Source: Alteriqipengyuania halimionae (GTDB lineage Bacteria > Pseudomonadota > Alphaproteobacteria > Sphingomonadales > Sphingomonadaceae). From it: 64,000 nt of DNA. The DNA lies in the NCBI RefSeq assembly GCF_009827575.1, contig NZ_WTYR01000001.1, forward strand, positions 1,240,001-1,304,000, read 5' to 3'. The position numbers were made by a program, and so were the translations under genes. This document shows positions 51,243 to 62,813 of this stretch, piece by piece (the first letter of the stretch is position 1; each line of letters opens with the position of its first letter). The notes below the pieces were generated by a model. It was not told where the DNA came from. It worked only from the letters and a program-made list of their open reading frames with translations, and ran no database searches.

Positions 51243-51311
51243 AAGCAGGCTTGCAGCATGGACAGCGCAAGCGACCGCGCGCGCCTGCGCAATGACAAGA
51301 CGAGAGACTCG

Positions 51312-52967
51312 ATGGCCAAGCAACCGGCAAAAAAACGTACGACCCGCCGTAAGGGCGCCGAGAAATTCGGCCAGAAACGCCTCGAAGTTCGCAATGCGCG
51401 GATCAAGGATATCCGGGGCATCGCGGACCTTGTCCGGCGCGTCTACGAGGACATGCCCGCCTACACGCACGGTGAAATCCGCGGACAGATCAACAATTTT
51501 CCCGAGGGATGCTTCGTTGCGCTGCTCGATGAGGAAGTGGTTGGCTATTGCGCCACCATGCAGCTGGCCGAGGCGCTCGCCTTTCAGCCGCATGATTGGG
51601 ACGAGATCACCGGCAACGGCTATGGCAGCCGCCACGATCCGACCGGCGACTGGCTTTATGGCTACGAGATGTGCGTGGACCCCAAGGTCCGCGGCGTGCG
51701 CATCGGCCGCCGGCTTTACGAGGAACGTCGTGCTCTCGCAGAAGATCGCGACCTGACAGGGATCGTGTTCGCCGGGCGGATGCCACATTATCGGCGCAAC
51801 CGGCGCAAGGTCGACAGTCCGCAGGATTATCTCGACCAGGTCGTCGCCGGTAAGCTGCACGATCCGGTCCTCCGCTTCCAGCTCGCCAACGGGTTCGAAC
51901 CTGAGCGCGTGATGGAAAACTACCTGCCCGAGGACAAGGCATCGGCCGCCAACGCCGTAATGATGGTGTGGCGCAACCCCTATGTCGAGCGCGATCAGCC
52001 CGTGAAGATGCGCCTGCCGCGCGGGGTGGAATCGGTGCGCGTGGCGACCTGTCAGCTGCAGGCACGTGCTGTCGCCGATTACGACGAATTTTTGCGTACG
52101 GTGAAATATTTCGTCGATGTCGCAAGCGATTACGAGAGCGACTTCATCCTGTTTCCCGAGCTTTTCACGCTGATGCTGTTGAGCTTCGAGGAAAAGGAAC
52201 TCTCTCCCGTCGAGGCGATCGAACGGCTGTCCGAATACACGCCGCGCCTGCGCAGCGACATTTCCGATATGGCGATGAAGTACAACATCAACATCATCGC
52301 CGGATCGCACCCCACGCGCATGGACGATGGCGACATCCACAACATCGCCTATGTCTGCCTGCGCGACGGATCGGTCCATGCCCAAGAGAAGATTCACCCT
52401 ACCCCCAACGAGCGCTATTGGTGGAACATCAAGGGCGGCGACAGCGTGGAGGTGATCCAGACCGATTGCGGCCCGATCGGCGTCCAAATCTGCTACGACA
52501 GCGAATTCCCCGAGCTATCGCGCCGCCTGGCCGACGAAGGTGCGCGGATCATCTTCGTACCTTTCTGCACTGACAGCCGCCAAGGCTATCTGCGTGTGCG
52601 CTATTGTGGTCAGGCCCGTGCGATCGAGAACCAGTGCTTCGTCGTCCTCAGCGGCAATGTGGGCAATCTGCCGAACGTTGCGAACATGGACATACAGTAT
52701 GCGCAAAGCTGCATCCTGACGCCGTGCGACTTTCCGTTCGCGCGTGACGGCATTGCGGCCGAGGCGACCGAGAATGTCGAGACCCTGACGATCAGCGACA
52801 TCAACCTTGCCGATCTCAGCTGGGCGCGCGCCGAAGGCACGGTCCGCAACCTCGCCGACCGCCGCTTCGACCTTTATCGAATCGAATGGGACGAGGACGG
52901 CAAGCATCCAGGAAAACCGCGTCCGCGGCGCGAACCGCTCGGCCCGACCGGCCCCGGCGGGGGTTAG
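51312..52967 (+). CDS. GNAT acetyltransferase - carbon-nitrogen hydrolase (nitrilase-type) fusion
   Basis: 551 residues. After a basic N-terminus (MAKQPAKKRTTRRKGAEKFG) comes a GNAT-like domain, about 25-235: VRNARIKDIRGIADLVRRVY, YGYEMCVDPKVRGVRIGRRL (acetyl-CoA loop). The second domain, from about 245, is a nitrilase fold with the triad Glu in FILFPELFTLML, Lys in HAQEKIHPTPNE and Cys in GVQICYDSEFPELSRRLADE. This two-domain arrangement is known from the B. subtilis YhcX-like branch; substrates are unknown. Coupling may let one domain acetylate and the other cleave an amide. ATG 51258 is an in-frame alternative start; 51312 follows GAGAG. Confidence 0.88.
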   Translation: MAKQPAKKRTTRRKGAEKFGQKRLEVRNARIKDIRGIADLVRRVYEDMPAYTHGEIRGQINNFPEGCFVALLDEEVVGYCATMQLAEALAFQPHDWDEITGNGYGSRHDPTGDWLYGYEMCVDPKVRGVRIGRRLYEERRALAEDRDLTGIVFAGRMPHYRRNRRKVDSPQDYLDQVVAGKLHDPVLRFQLANGFEPERVMENYLPEDKASAANAVMMVWRNPYVERDQPVKMRLPRGVESVRVATCQLQARAVADYDEFLRTVKYFVDVASDYESDFILFPELFTLMLLSFEEKELSPVEAIERLSEYTPRLRSDISDMAMKYNINIIAGSHPTRMDDGDIHNIAYVCLRDGSVHAQEKIHPTPNERYWWNIKGGDSVEVIQTDCGPIGVQICYDSEFPELSRRLADEGARIIFVPFCTDSRQGYLRVRYCGQARAIENQCFVVLSGNVGNLPNVANMDIQYAQSCILTPCDFPFARDGIAAEATENVETLTISDINLADLSWARAEGTVRNLADRRFDLYRIEWDEDGKHPGKPRPRREPLGPTGPGGG

Positions 52968-52970
52968 GCG

Positions 52971-54203
52971 TCAGGCAGCCTTCCCGGCAAATGCATCGGG
53001 GCTCTCGATCCGCTGAGGGTCGAACCCCATGCCGATCACCCGGCCCGGAACGCGCCGGAGCAGAGGCACCGCATCGAGCAAGCGCAGCGGAAAGGCCGGC
53101 CTGCGGATCGGCGCCGTACGCTCGAGCACGGGTTCGATCACGCGATCCTGCGCGAGCTTCTGCATTCGTTGCATCCTTACGACAGAGCGCCAGCGCGCTG
53201 CCTGCACGTTTTCGAGGAGCGGATCGGCATTGTCTCCGCGCGCAAGCGGTGCCGCAAGGATATTCGCCATCGCTACGGCGTCCTGTACCGCCACATTGAT
53301 ACCCACCCCACCGATGGGGCTCATCGCGTGCGCGGCGTCCCCTATCGCCAATAGCCCGGGACGATGCCAGCGTGTGAGCCGGTCGAGCGATACTTCGAGC
53401 GTCTTGACCTCGTCCCAGCTCTCCAATGCGGACACCGAGGGTTCGAGCTCGGGCACAAGATCGACAATTCCACGCCGGAACATCTCCAGGCTGTCGGATC
53501 GCACGGCGTCGGATCCGCCCTTCGGCACCAGGAACGCGCATTGGTAGTAATCGCCGCGATCGATCAGGATCAGCATCCGGCCAGCAGCGACGCTGCCGAA
53601 CGTTTCGCCGTCGTCCAACGCATCGGGTTTCGTCAGGCGGAACCAGAGAACGTCCATCGGTGCCCCCAGCGTCTCCAGCGGTAGCTCGGCCGCATCGCGC
53701 AGGATCGAGCGACGCCCGTCGGCCGCGATGGTCAGCTTTGCTTCGATCCGCCCGCCATCGGCGAGTTCGACGCCGGAAATACGGCCGTCGGCATCGGTTG
53801 TGACACCGACGGCCTCGGTCTCCATCCGCAGTTCGAAACCGGGATAACCTGCCGCGCGCCGCGCCAGCAGGTCGAGCAGATCCCATTGCGGCATCATCGC
53901 GATGAACGGCGCAGGTACGGACAGGTGGCGAAAATCGGCGAGCGTCAGTGTGCTGTCCGCCACACGAAGCGAGACTTGCTCGATATGCCCGCGCTCGAGC
54001 TTCAACACATCGTCGAGGAAGCCAAGCTGTTCAAACAGTGCCAGCGTCGACGGGTGCACGGTATCGCCGCGAAAATCGCGCAGGAAATCGGCGTGCTTCT
54101 CGATGACTGTCACTCGCACGCCGGCTCGCGCCAGCAACAATCCGGCCATCATGCCCGCTGGGCCGCCGCCGGTTACCAAAACATCCACGCGTTCGTGCAA
54201 CAT
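52971..54203 (-). CDS. FAD-dependent aromatic monooxygenase-like oxidoreductase (PHBH/UbiH fold)
   Basis: 410 residues. FAD-binding VDVLVTGGGPAGMMAGLLLA (N-terminal GxGxxG), FRGDTVHPSTLALFEQLGFL, the DG motif LTIAADGRRSILRDAAEL and the second FAD motif LLAIGDAAHAMSPIGGVGIN. It resembles hydroxybenzoate-3-monooxygenase/UbiH-type flavoproteins that use NAD(P)H and O2; the substrate is unknown. The start at 54203 (MLHERVDVLV) fits the family; 53 extra upstream residues in the frame would run into the divergent antiporter gene. Only 34 bases separate the two starts. Confidence 0.86.
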   Translation of the reverse strand: MLHERVDVLVTGGGPAGMMAGLLLARAGVRVTVIEKHADFLRDFRGDTVHPSTLALFEQLGFLDDVLKLERGHIEQVSLRVADSTLTLADFRHLSVPAPFIAMMPQWDLLDLLARRAAGYPGFELRMETEAVGVTTDADGRISGVELADGGRIEAKLTIAADGRRSILRDAAELPLETLGAPMDVLWFRLTKPDALDDGETFGSVAAGRMLILIDRGDYYQCAFLVPKGGSDAVRSDSLEMFRRGIVDLVPELEPSVSALESWDEVKTLEVSLDRLTRWHRPGLLAIGDAAHAMSPIGGVGINVAVQDAVAMANILAAPLARGDNADPLLENVQAARWRSVVRMQRMQKLAQDRVIEPVLERTAPIRRPAFPLRLLDAVPLLRRVPGRVIGMGFDPQRIESPDAFAGKAA

Positions 54204-54237
54204 GATCGTGACATTAGCGCGATCCCCGAATACGTCC

Positions 54238-56019
54238 ATGATTATGGCCGAAGCCAATTTCGCCTCCCCCGCCCTGAATGACGCGCTGGTGATCCTCGGC
54301 GCGGCCGGAATCGTGATTCCGGTCTTCTCGCGGTTGCGCGTTTCACCGGTGATCGGGTTCATTCTGGTGGGCGTCCTCGTCGGCCCCTACGGGCTCGGTG
54401 CGCTGGCCTTCGACACGAAATGGCTCGATTTCGTCACCATATCCGACCCGGACCGGCTCGAACCATTTGCCGAGCTGGGCATCATCCTGTTGCTGTTCTC
54501 GATCGGGCTCGAACTTTCGTTCGCTCGCCTATGGGCCTTGCGCAAGCTGGTGTTCGGCCTCGGTTCGCTCGAACTGTTGATCGGTGGCGGGATCATGGCC
54601 GCTGCGCTGGCAATGATCGGACAATATTGGAGCGGCGCGATCGCGCTGGGCCTCGCCCTGGCGATGTCGTCCACAGCCCTGTGCCTCCCCATCGCCGGCA
54701 CGAAAACGCCGGTGGGCCGCGCCGCGTTGTCGATGCTTTTGTTCGAGGATATCGCGCTCGTCCCGATCATCTTCCTGCTCGGCGTTCTCGGACCGGCTGC
54801 GGCGGCAGAAGACGGCGCCTCGGTGGTCACCCTGCTGTGGCAGGGCGCAGCCATGATCGCGGTGCTCATGGTTGGCGGGCGGTTCCTGCTGCCACGACTC
54901 TTCGCGCAAGCGGCACGCACCAAACTGCCAGAAAACTTCCTCGCCGCCACTCTCCTGGTGGTGATCGCGTCGGCTCTCGCGACTGCGGCGGTGGGGCTCT
55001 CCCCTATCGTCGGTGCACTCATCGCCGGCATTCTGATCGCCGAAACCGAGTATCATGGGGAGGTCGAAAGCATCACCGAGCCCTTCAAGGGCCTTGCGCT
55101 GGGCATCTTCCTGCTGACCATCGGCATGGGCATCGACTTACGTGTGCTCGGCGAGATCATCGGCGCCGTGCTAATCGCCGTCGTCCTGGTCCTCACTTTC
55201 AAGGCGGTGCTCACGGGCCTGCTCCTGCGGACCATGGGCGCGCGCCGTAGCACCGCGGCGGAGACCGGCATCCTGATGGCCAGCCCGTCGGAAACCACGC
55301 TGATCGTTCTCGCGGCTGCCACGAGTGCGCAGCTTATCCAGCCCGGCACGGCACAATTCTGGCAGGTCGTTTGCGCCATAGGCCTCACGATCACGCCCCT
55401 CCTGGCAAGGCTCGGCCGGGTCGTGGCACGACGAATCGAAACGCCCGAATCGCTCGATCGGCTGCCAGGCGCGGTTGACGACGATGCTCCGCGCACGATC
55501 ATTGTCGGTTTCGGCCGCGTCGGGCGGCTCGTCGCCGACATGCTCAGGACGCACGATCAGCCCTATGTGGCGATCGATGCCGATGCCGACGTGATCGCCG
55601 CAGCGCGCGCCAACGGGTATGCGGCCGTGTTCGCCGATGCGATCCGCGGCGATGCGCTCGACCGGTTGGGAATCGATCGCGCACCAGCGCTGATCCTCAC
55701 CATGGACGAACCGGTCCTGGCGCAGCGGATGGTGCGCAAATTCCGCAAGGATCACCCGCAACTGCCGATCATCGCCCGTGCGCGAGACGAAGAGCATTCG
55801 ATCCTGCTGTACAAGGCGGGGGCGAGCCATGCCGTGCCCGAGACGCTCGAAAGTTCGCTTCAACTGTCCGAGGCGGTGCTTGTCGACCTGGGTGTCGCGA
55901 TGGGACCCGTCATCGCCTCGATCCATGAAAAGCGGGACGAACTGCGCGAGCAGATCATGCGCGAGGGCGAACTCGAAACGAAGCCGAAGCTACGTTCAAG
56001 CACCCTGCAATCGGAGTGA
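54238..56019 (+). CDS. CPA2 cation:proton antiporter (KefB/YbaL-type) with TrkA-N domain
   Basis: 593 residues. About 12 membrane helices from residue 16 (ALVILGAAGIVIPVFSRLRV) to about 400, with the conserved ELGIILLLFSIGLELSFARL and MSSTALCLPIAG...SMLLFEDIALVP motifs. The C-terminal half is a Rossmann NAD-binding TrkA-N domain: TIIVGFGRVGRLVADMLRTH, IDADADVIAAARANGYAAVF. It likely exchanges K+ or Na+ for H+ under nucleotide or thiol control. ATG 54238 or 54244 is the start; neither has a strong ribosome site. No KefF/KefG partner is adjacent. Confidence 0.9.
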   Translation: MIMAEANFASPALNDALVILGAAGIVIPVFSRLRVSPVIGFILVGVLVGPYGLGALAFDTKWLDFVTISDPDRLEPFAELGIILLLFSIGLELSFARLWALRKLVFGLGSLELLIGGGIMAAALAMIGQYWSGAIALGLALAMSSTALCLPIAGTKTPVGRAALSMLLFEDIALVPIIFLLGVLGPAAAAEDGASVVTLLWQGAAMIAVLMVGGRFLLPRLFAQAARTKLPENFLAATLLVVIASALATAAVGLSPIVGALIAGILIAETEYHGEVESITEPFKGLALGIFLLTIGMGIDLRVLGEIIGAVLIAVVLVLTFKAVLTGLLLRTMGARRSTAAETGILMASPSETTLIVLAAATSAQLIQPGTAQFWQVVCAIGLTITPLLARLGRVVARRIETPESLDRLPGAVDDDAPRTIIVGFGRVGRLVADMLRTHDQPYVAIDADADVIAAARANGYAAVFADAIRGDALDRLGIDRAPALILTMDEPVLAQRMVRKFRKDHPQLPIIARARDEEHSILLYKAGASHAVPETLESSLQLSEAVLVDLGVAMGPVIASIHEKRDELREQIMREGELETKPKLRSSTLQSE

Positions 56020-56070
56020 AACACGGACCTAATCCTGTCCCCGCCCGTTGGTAAGGCAAAGGAGAGAAAC

Positions 56071-56262
56071 ATGTCCGGACAGAAAGACCCGACCAAACCG
56101 ACGCCGAACGACGAGAAGTTCAAGCCACAGAACGTGGCCGATCCTCAATCGACGGTCGAACCGCCGAGCCGCGATGCCGACAAGCCCGCCAATAGTGGCG
56201 GGAAGGACATCCCTGCTGGCTCGCAAAGCGCGATTGGCGACAAGAGCCGCAATCGAACCTGA
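56071..56262 (+). CDS. Small hydrophilic hypothetical protein
   Basis: 63 residues, MSGQKDPTKPTPNDEKFKPQ at the start, then rich in Pro, Lys, Asp, Ser and Gly with no hydrophobic core, so probably unfolded. It has no known domain. I regard it as real because of a very good ribosome site (AAAGGAGAG, 7 bases before ATG) in a 264-base interval between antiporter and alaS. Role unknown; small disordered proteins of this type are common in sphingomonads. Confidence 0.62.
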   Translation: MSGQKDPTKPTPNDEKFKPQNVADPQSTVEPPSRDADKPANSGGKDIPAGSQSAIGDKSRNRT

Positions 56263-56283
56263 CGACCGTTAATTGTAACATGT

Positions 56284-58944
<2,661 letters not shown>

Positions 58945-59012
58945 GGGTGCCAGTTAGAATGCGTATGCCCAAGCGGCAAGCAGATAGGCGATAGCTTTGC
59001 CCAGAGGAGCGA

Positions 59013-59828
59013 TCAGGCCTTGGCCGTAACGACCCAGGCGGCCGCCGGCAGCGCTACGATATCGCCTTCGGCCTTGCTCGCCACCCAGTCGCGCAATCGC
59101 ATCATCGCCGCCGCGCGGTCAGCCCCTTCGCACTGGGCAATCGCGCGCGCGGCAGGGCCGATCCGGGTGAAGAATCTGGTGGCGTCTTCCACCGCTCGTT
59201 CACCGGCTCCGGCAACGAAGGCGAAATCGACCTCGCGATGCGTGACATCGCGCCATCCGGCAGCGGCGAGCACGGCGGCCACCGCGAGTCGGTCGGCAAA
59301 TGCGAAAGGCCCCGGCTCCGAAAGTGCGCCTTGCTGGGACCGCCCGAACAGCGCACCGGCTTCGCTGGCCCAGGGGTTGAGATCGGGCTCACGGAAGCAA
59401 CTGAAACACAGCGCCGCGTTTTCAATCGCCCCGCGATGCAGATTGGTGAAGGCCGCGACCGGGTCGGAAAAGAACATCACGCCATGCCGCGATACGATGA
59501 GGTCAGGCACGAATTCGCCCGCGCGCCAATCCGATGCGTCGGCAACGCGGAATTCGACATTGGGATGGTTTGCACCGCGCTCGCGTGCAACGGCCACGAG
59601 GTCGCTTGATATATCGAGCCCGAGCACCTGGGCCGGATCGCGCTCCCGCCCGAGCGCAACCGACAATTCACCCGCTCCGCAACCGATATCGACGATCCGT
59701 CGACCGGGCAGTCTGCTGATGTCGTGCAGCAATTCCTCGGTAAGTCCAGCGAGTGCACGATCGGTTGCCGCGTGGTTCTCCGCCCAGCTTGCACCAACCC
59801 TGCCCGACCAATCGGCTCCGTTTGTCAT
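59013..59828 (-). CDS. Class I SAM-dependent methyltransferase
   Basis: 271 residues. The SAM-binding motif IVDIGCGAGELSVALGRERD (GxGxG) is near residue 45, then VLGLDISSDLVAVARERGAN and VEFRVADASDWRAGEFVPDL, DLIVSRHGVMFFSDPVAAF. A helical insert and LAVAAVLAAAGWRDVTHREV follow, as in UbiE-like small-molecule methylases. Substrate not identifiable. It stands between alaS and the recA terminator as a single gene, downstream of recA on the same strand. Confidence 0.88.
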   Translation of the reverse strand: MTNGADWSGRVGASWAENHAATDRALAGLTEELLHDISRLPGRRIVDIGCGAGELSVALGRERDPAQVLGLDISSDLVAVARERGANHPNVEFRVADASDWRAGEFVPDLIVSRHGVMFFSDPVAAFTNLHRGAIENAALCFSCFREPDLNPWASEAGALFGRSQQGALSEPGPFAFADRLAVAAVLAAAGWRDVTHREVDFAFVAGAGERAVEDATRFFTRIGPAARAIAQCEGADRAAAMMRLRDWVASKAEGDIVALPAAAWVVTAKA

Positions 59829-59880
59829 ACCTCATGGGTAGCGCAATACGCACGGCTGACAAGATGGCGTGGCGCAACCA

Positions 59881-59919
59881 ATTAAAACGGCCGGCGCAGC
59901 ACATGCTACGCCGGCCGTT
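59881..59919 (-). terminator. Rho-independent terminator after recA
   Basis: On the minus strand AACGGCCGGCG and CGCCGGCCGTT pair over 11 bp with a further AGCA/TGCT in the loop, followed by TTAATT. It lies 27 bases past the recA stop. Confidence 0.93.
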
Positions 59920-59946
59920 AGCCTTGATGATCGGAACGCGACCGGA

Positions 59947-61020
<1,074 letters not shown>

Positions 61021-61096
61021 GACACGGCCTCCGTCGGTTCGCTAGGGTCGTTCCAATTCCTTCAACGAGAACCTGTGTACCCATTTTGTTCCATGA

Positions 61097-61111
61097 GAAC
61101 AAGAGCAGAAC
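61097..61111 (-). promoter_or_regulatory. Alphaproteobacterial SOS (LexA) box upstream of recA
   Basis: GTTC-TGCTCTT-GTTC on the minus strand (GAAC-AAGAGCA-GAAC on plus): two tetramers with exactly seven bases between, the alphaproteobacterial LexA consensus. It is 77-91 bases before the recA start. Next to it is GTTCCATGAGAAC (61088-61100), an inverted arrangement that shares the inner GAAC. Confidence 0.78.
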
Positions 61112-61171
61112 AGAATTTTGTTGGATTCTGCGGAAAACCGAGGAAAAGTCTGGCTTGCGCCACCCTACCTT

Positions 61172-62803
61172 TTATTGGGCAACGGGCCGTACACGCCAAT
61201 CGGCAGCTTTCGCCGCGTTGGCCGGCACGACAATCTCGACGACTCGCTGGCCGTCCTCGATCGTCTCGGGGACACCGTCAAACAGCCACTGCGAGGGAGA
61301 ACCCAGTTTGATCCGCACCGTCACTGCGAAGGGATTGGCGTTGGTCAGCGTCGCTTCCATCGTCGTCCAGCCCGCCTCCTTGCGCCCGGGATCCATTGCC
61401 CCCTTGGACGCACACAGCGCGAAAACCTGCGGGCTTGCTCCGATCTCGATATCGACGTCCTGCCCCGATGCGTAGTCGCGCAAGGTCTGCTGACCGACGA
61501 GCAATTCTCCGTCGGGGCCACGCTCGAAGATCATGATTTGGCCTGTCGGCAAGGCCACGCCCAGTCCGCTCGCCTTGTCGTTGACCGTCTCGAGTTGCAT
61601 GGCCGCCGATTGCGCCGGTTGTTCGCGCCACATCCACGGCGAGCATTCGACTTCGTAGGCGATACGCCCGTCGATCTCCTCTTCGCGCAGGAAGGCGACC
61701 TGTTTGAGGCTTTTCGCCTTCACATCGACTTCGAACGGCACGCGGTAGAGCTTGAGATCGCCAAGGTTCTCCTCGCCGGCCACGGGCGGAGGCGGCGGCG
61801 GCGGTGGCGGCGGGGGCGGCGCAGGCGCAGCCATTGCATAGGCATCTTCCCGGCTGACCCGTGAGCCGGTGACCACGATCGCGCGATCCGCCAATTCATC
61901 CTCGTATCGCGGGATCGGCGATCCCGCTGCGGTGCTCCCGATCGGGTAGCACTCCAACCGGAGCGGCTTGCCGCGCGGGGGCGACGCCAGGCGACGGAAA
62001 TCGCTGACGACATTGAGCTTTCCGGCCACCGCCATCAACTCGGCGCGTTCAAAGCTCTGGCCGTTGTCATTGAGGATCGTAAGCCAACTGGTGAGACCGA
62101 AGCGCAGGTTTTCCTGATCGCCAGCCTCGTCGACACTGGCGACATAGCTCGCTTCCCAGTCGAATCCCCAGGAAAGGTATGTGAGGGTGATCTCATAGGT
62201 CCCACCCCGCGGATCGCGCGTGTCGATCGAGAACACCGGCTTTGCGGAGAGGCCATCGGGCACGCGGTCGAAGGTGAGCTTTTCGGGAAGCCCCGAACAA
62301 CGCACCGCTTCGTATCCCGTCTGCGTTTCGAGAACCAAACCGCCATCGGCGCGGGTGCGGACGATTGCCTGCTCGCTTTCCGCACGCCCCGTGCCAGGAT
62401 TGGTGCGGGTGATCGTCACGCGATTGCCCAGAGTGCCGTCGACCAGCGCGGCCGGGCTCAACAGATCAGCATTGCGGTTCTTTTCGATCGTGCCACCGGG
62501 CAGCCCGGTGACAATTGCCGAAACCGCAATCATTCCTTCTGATACGCCCAAGAAACGGATGCGCGATTCGCCGGGTGACAGGGTGACGGTCCGCGTCTCG
62601 GAGATCATCGCGAAGCCCTGGGGGAAACGCCGGTTCATCGTCTGCCCGATGCGACGATTCGGATCGCGATAGACGGTCACGGCGACGTCGGTCGGCTCGG
62701 ACGCCTCGATCACCTCGCGGCCCTGCGCGTGGACTGAAGGCGCAAACGCCGACGCTATCGCCGCCGCAATGCAGACCGTGCCGATGGGAGGGGGGAGCCG
62801 CAC
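61172..62803 (-). CDS. Exported DUF4139-domain protein with VVTGSR motif and polyproline run
   Basis: 543 residues with a signal peptide (to about 26, APSVHAQG). The body is beta-rich with YEITLTYLSWGFDWEASYVA and SWLTILNDNGQSFERAELMA, the DUF4139 core that often accompanies membrane-attached adhesion-like proteins. In the middle lies DRAIVVTGSRVSREDAYAMA followed by PAP and 12 consecutive Pro, a stretch like the TonB-box and linker region of sphingomonad TonB receptors. The C-terminus has NPFAVTVRIKLGSPSQWLFD. Function unknown. It is the second of a tandem DUF4139 pair; the upstream copy ends 10 bases before it. Confidence 0.75.
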   Translation of the reverse strand: MRLPPPIGTVCIAAAIASAFAPSVHAQGREVIEASEPTDVAVTVYRDPNRRIGQTMNRRFPQGFAMISETRTVTLSPGESRIRFLGVSEGMIAVSAIVTGLPGGTIEKNRNADLLSPAALVDGTLGNRVTITRTNPGTGRAESEQAIVRTRADGGLVLETQTGYEAVRCSGLPEKLTFDRVPDGLSAKPVFSIDTRDPRGGTYEITLTYLSWGFDWEASYVASVDEAGDQENLRFGLTSWLTILNDNGQSFERAELMAVAGKLNVVSDFRRLASPPRGKPLRLECYPIGSTAAGSPIPRYEDELADRAIVVTGSRVSREDAYAMAAPAPPPPPPPPPPPPVAGEENLGDLKLYRVPFEVDVKAKSLKQVAFLREEEIDGRIAYEVECSPWMWREQPAQSAAMQLETVNDKASGLGVALPTGQIMIFERGPDGELLVGQQTLRDYASGQDVDIEIGASPQVFALCASKGAMDPGRKEAGWTTMEATLTNANPFAVTVRIKLGSPSQWLFDGVPETIEDGQRVVEIVVPANAAKAADWRVRPVAQ

Positions 62804-62813
62804 GGCGCGTCCC

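Noticed and set aside
61037-61053. Second GTTC repeat (GTTC-N9-GTTC) close to recA
   Set aside because: Spacing is nine rather than seven bases, so it does not meet the LexA consensus.
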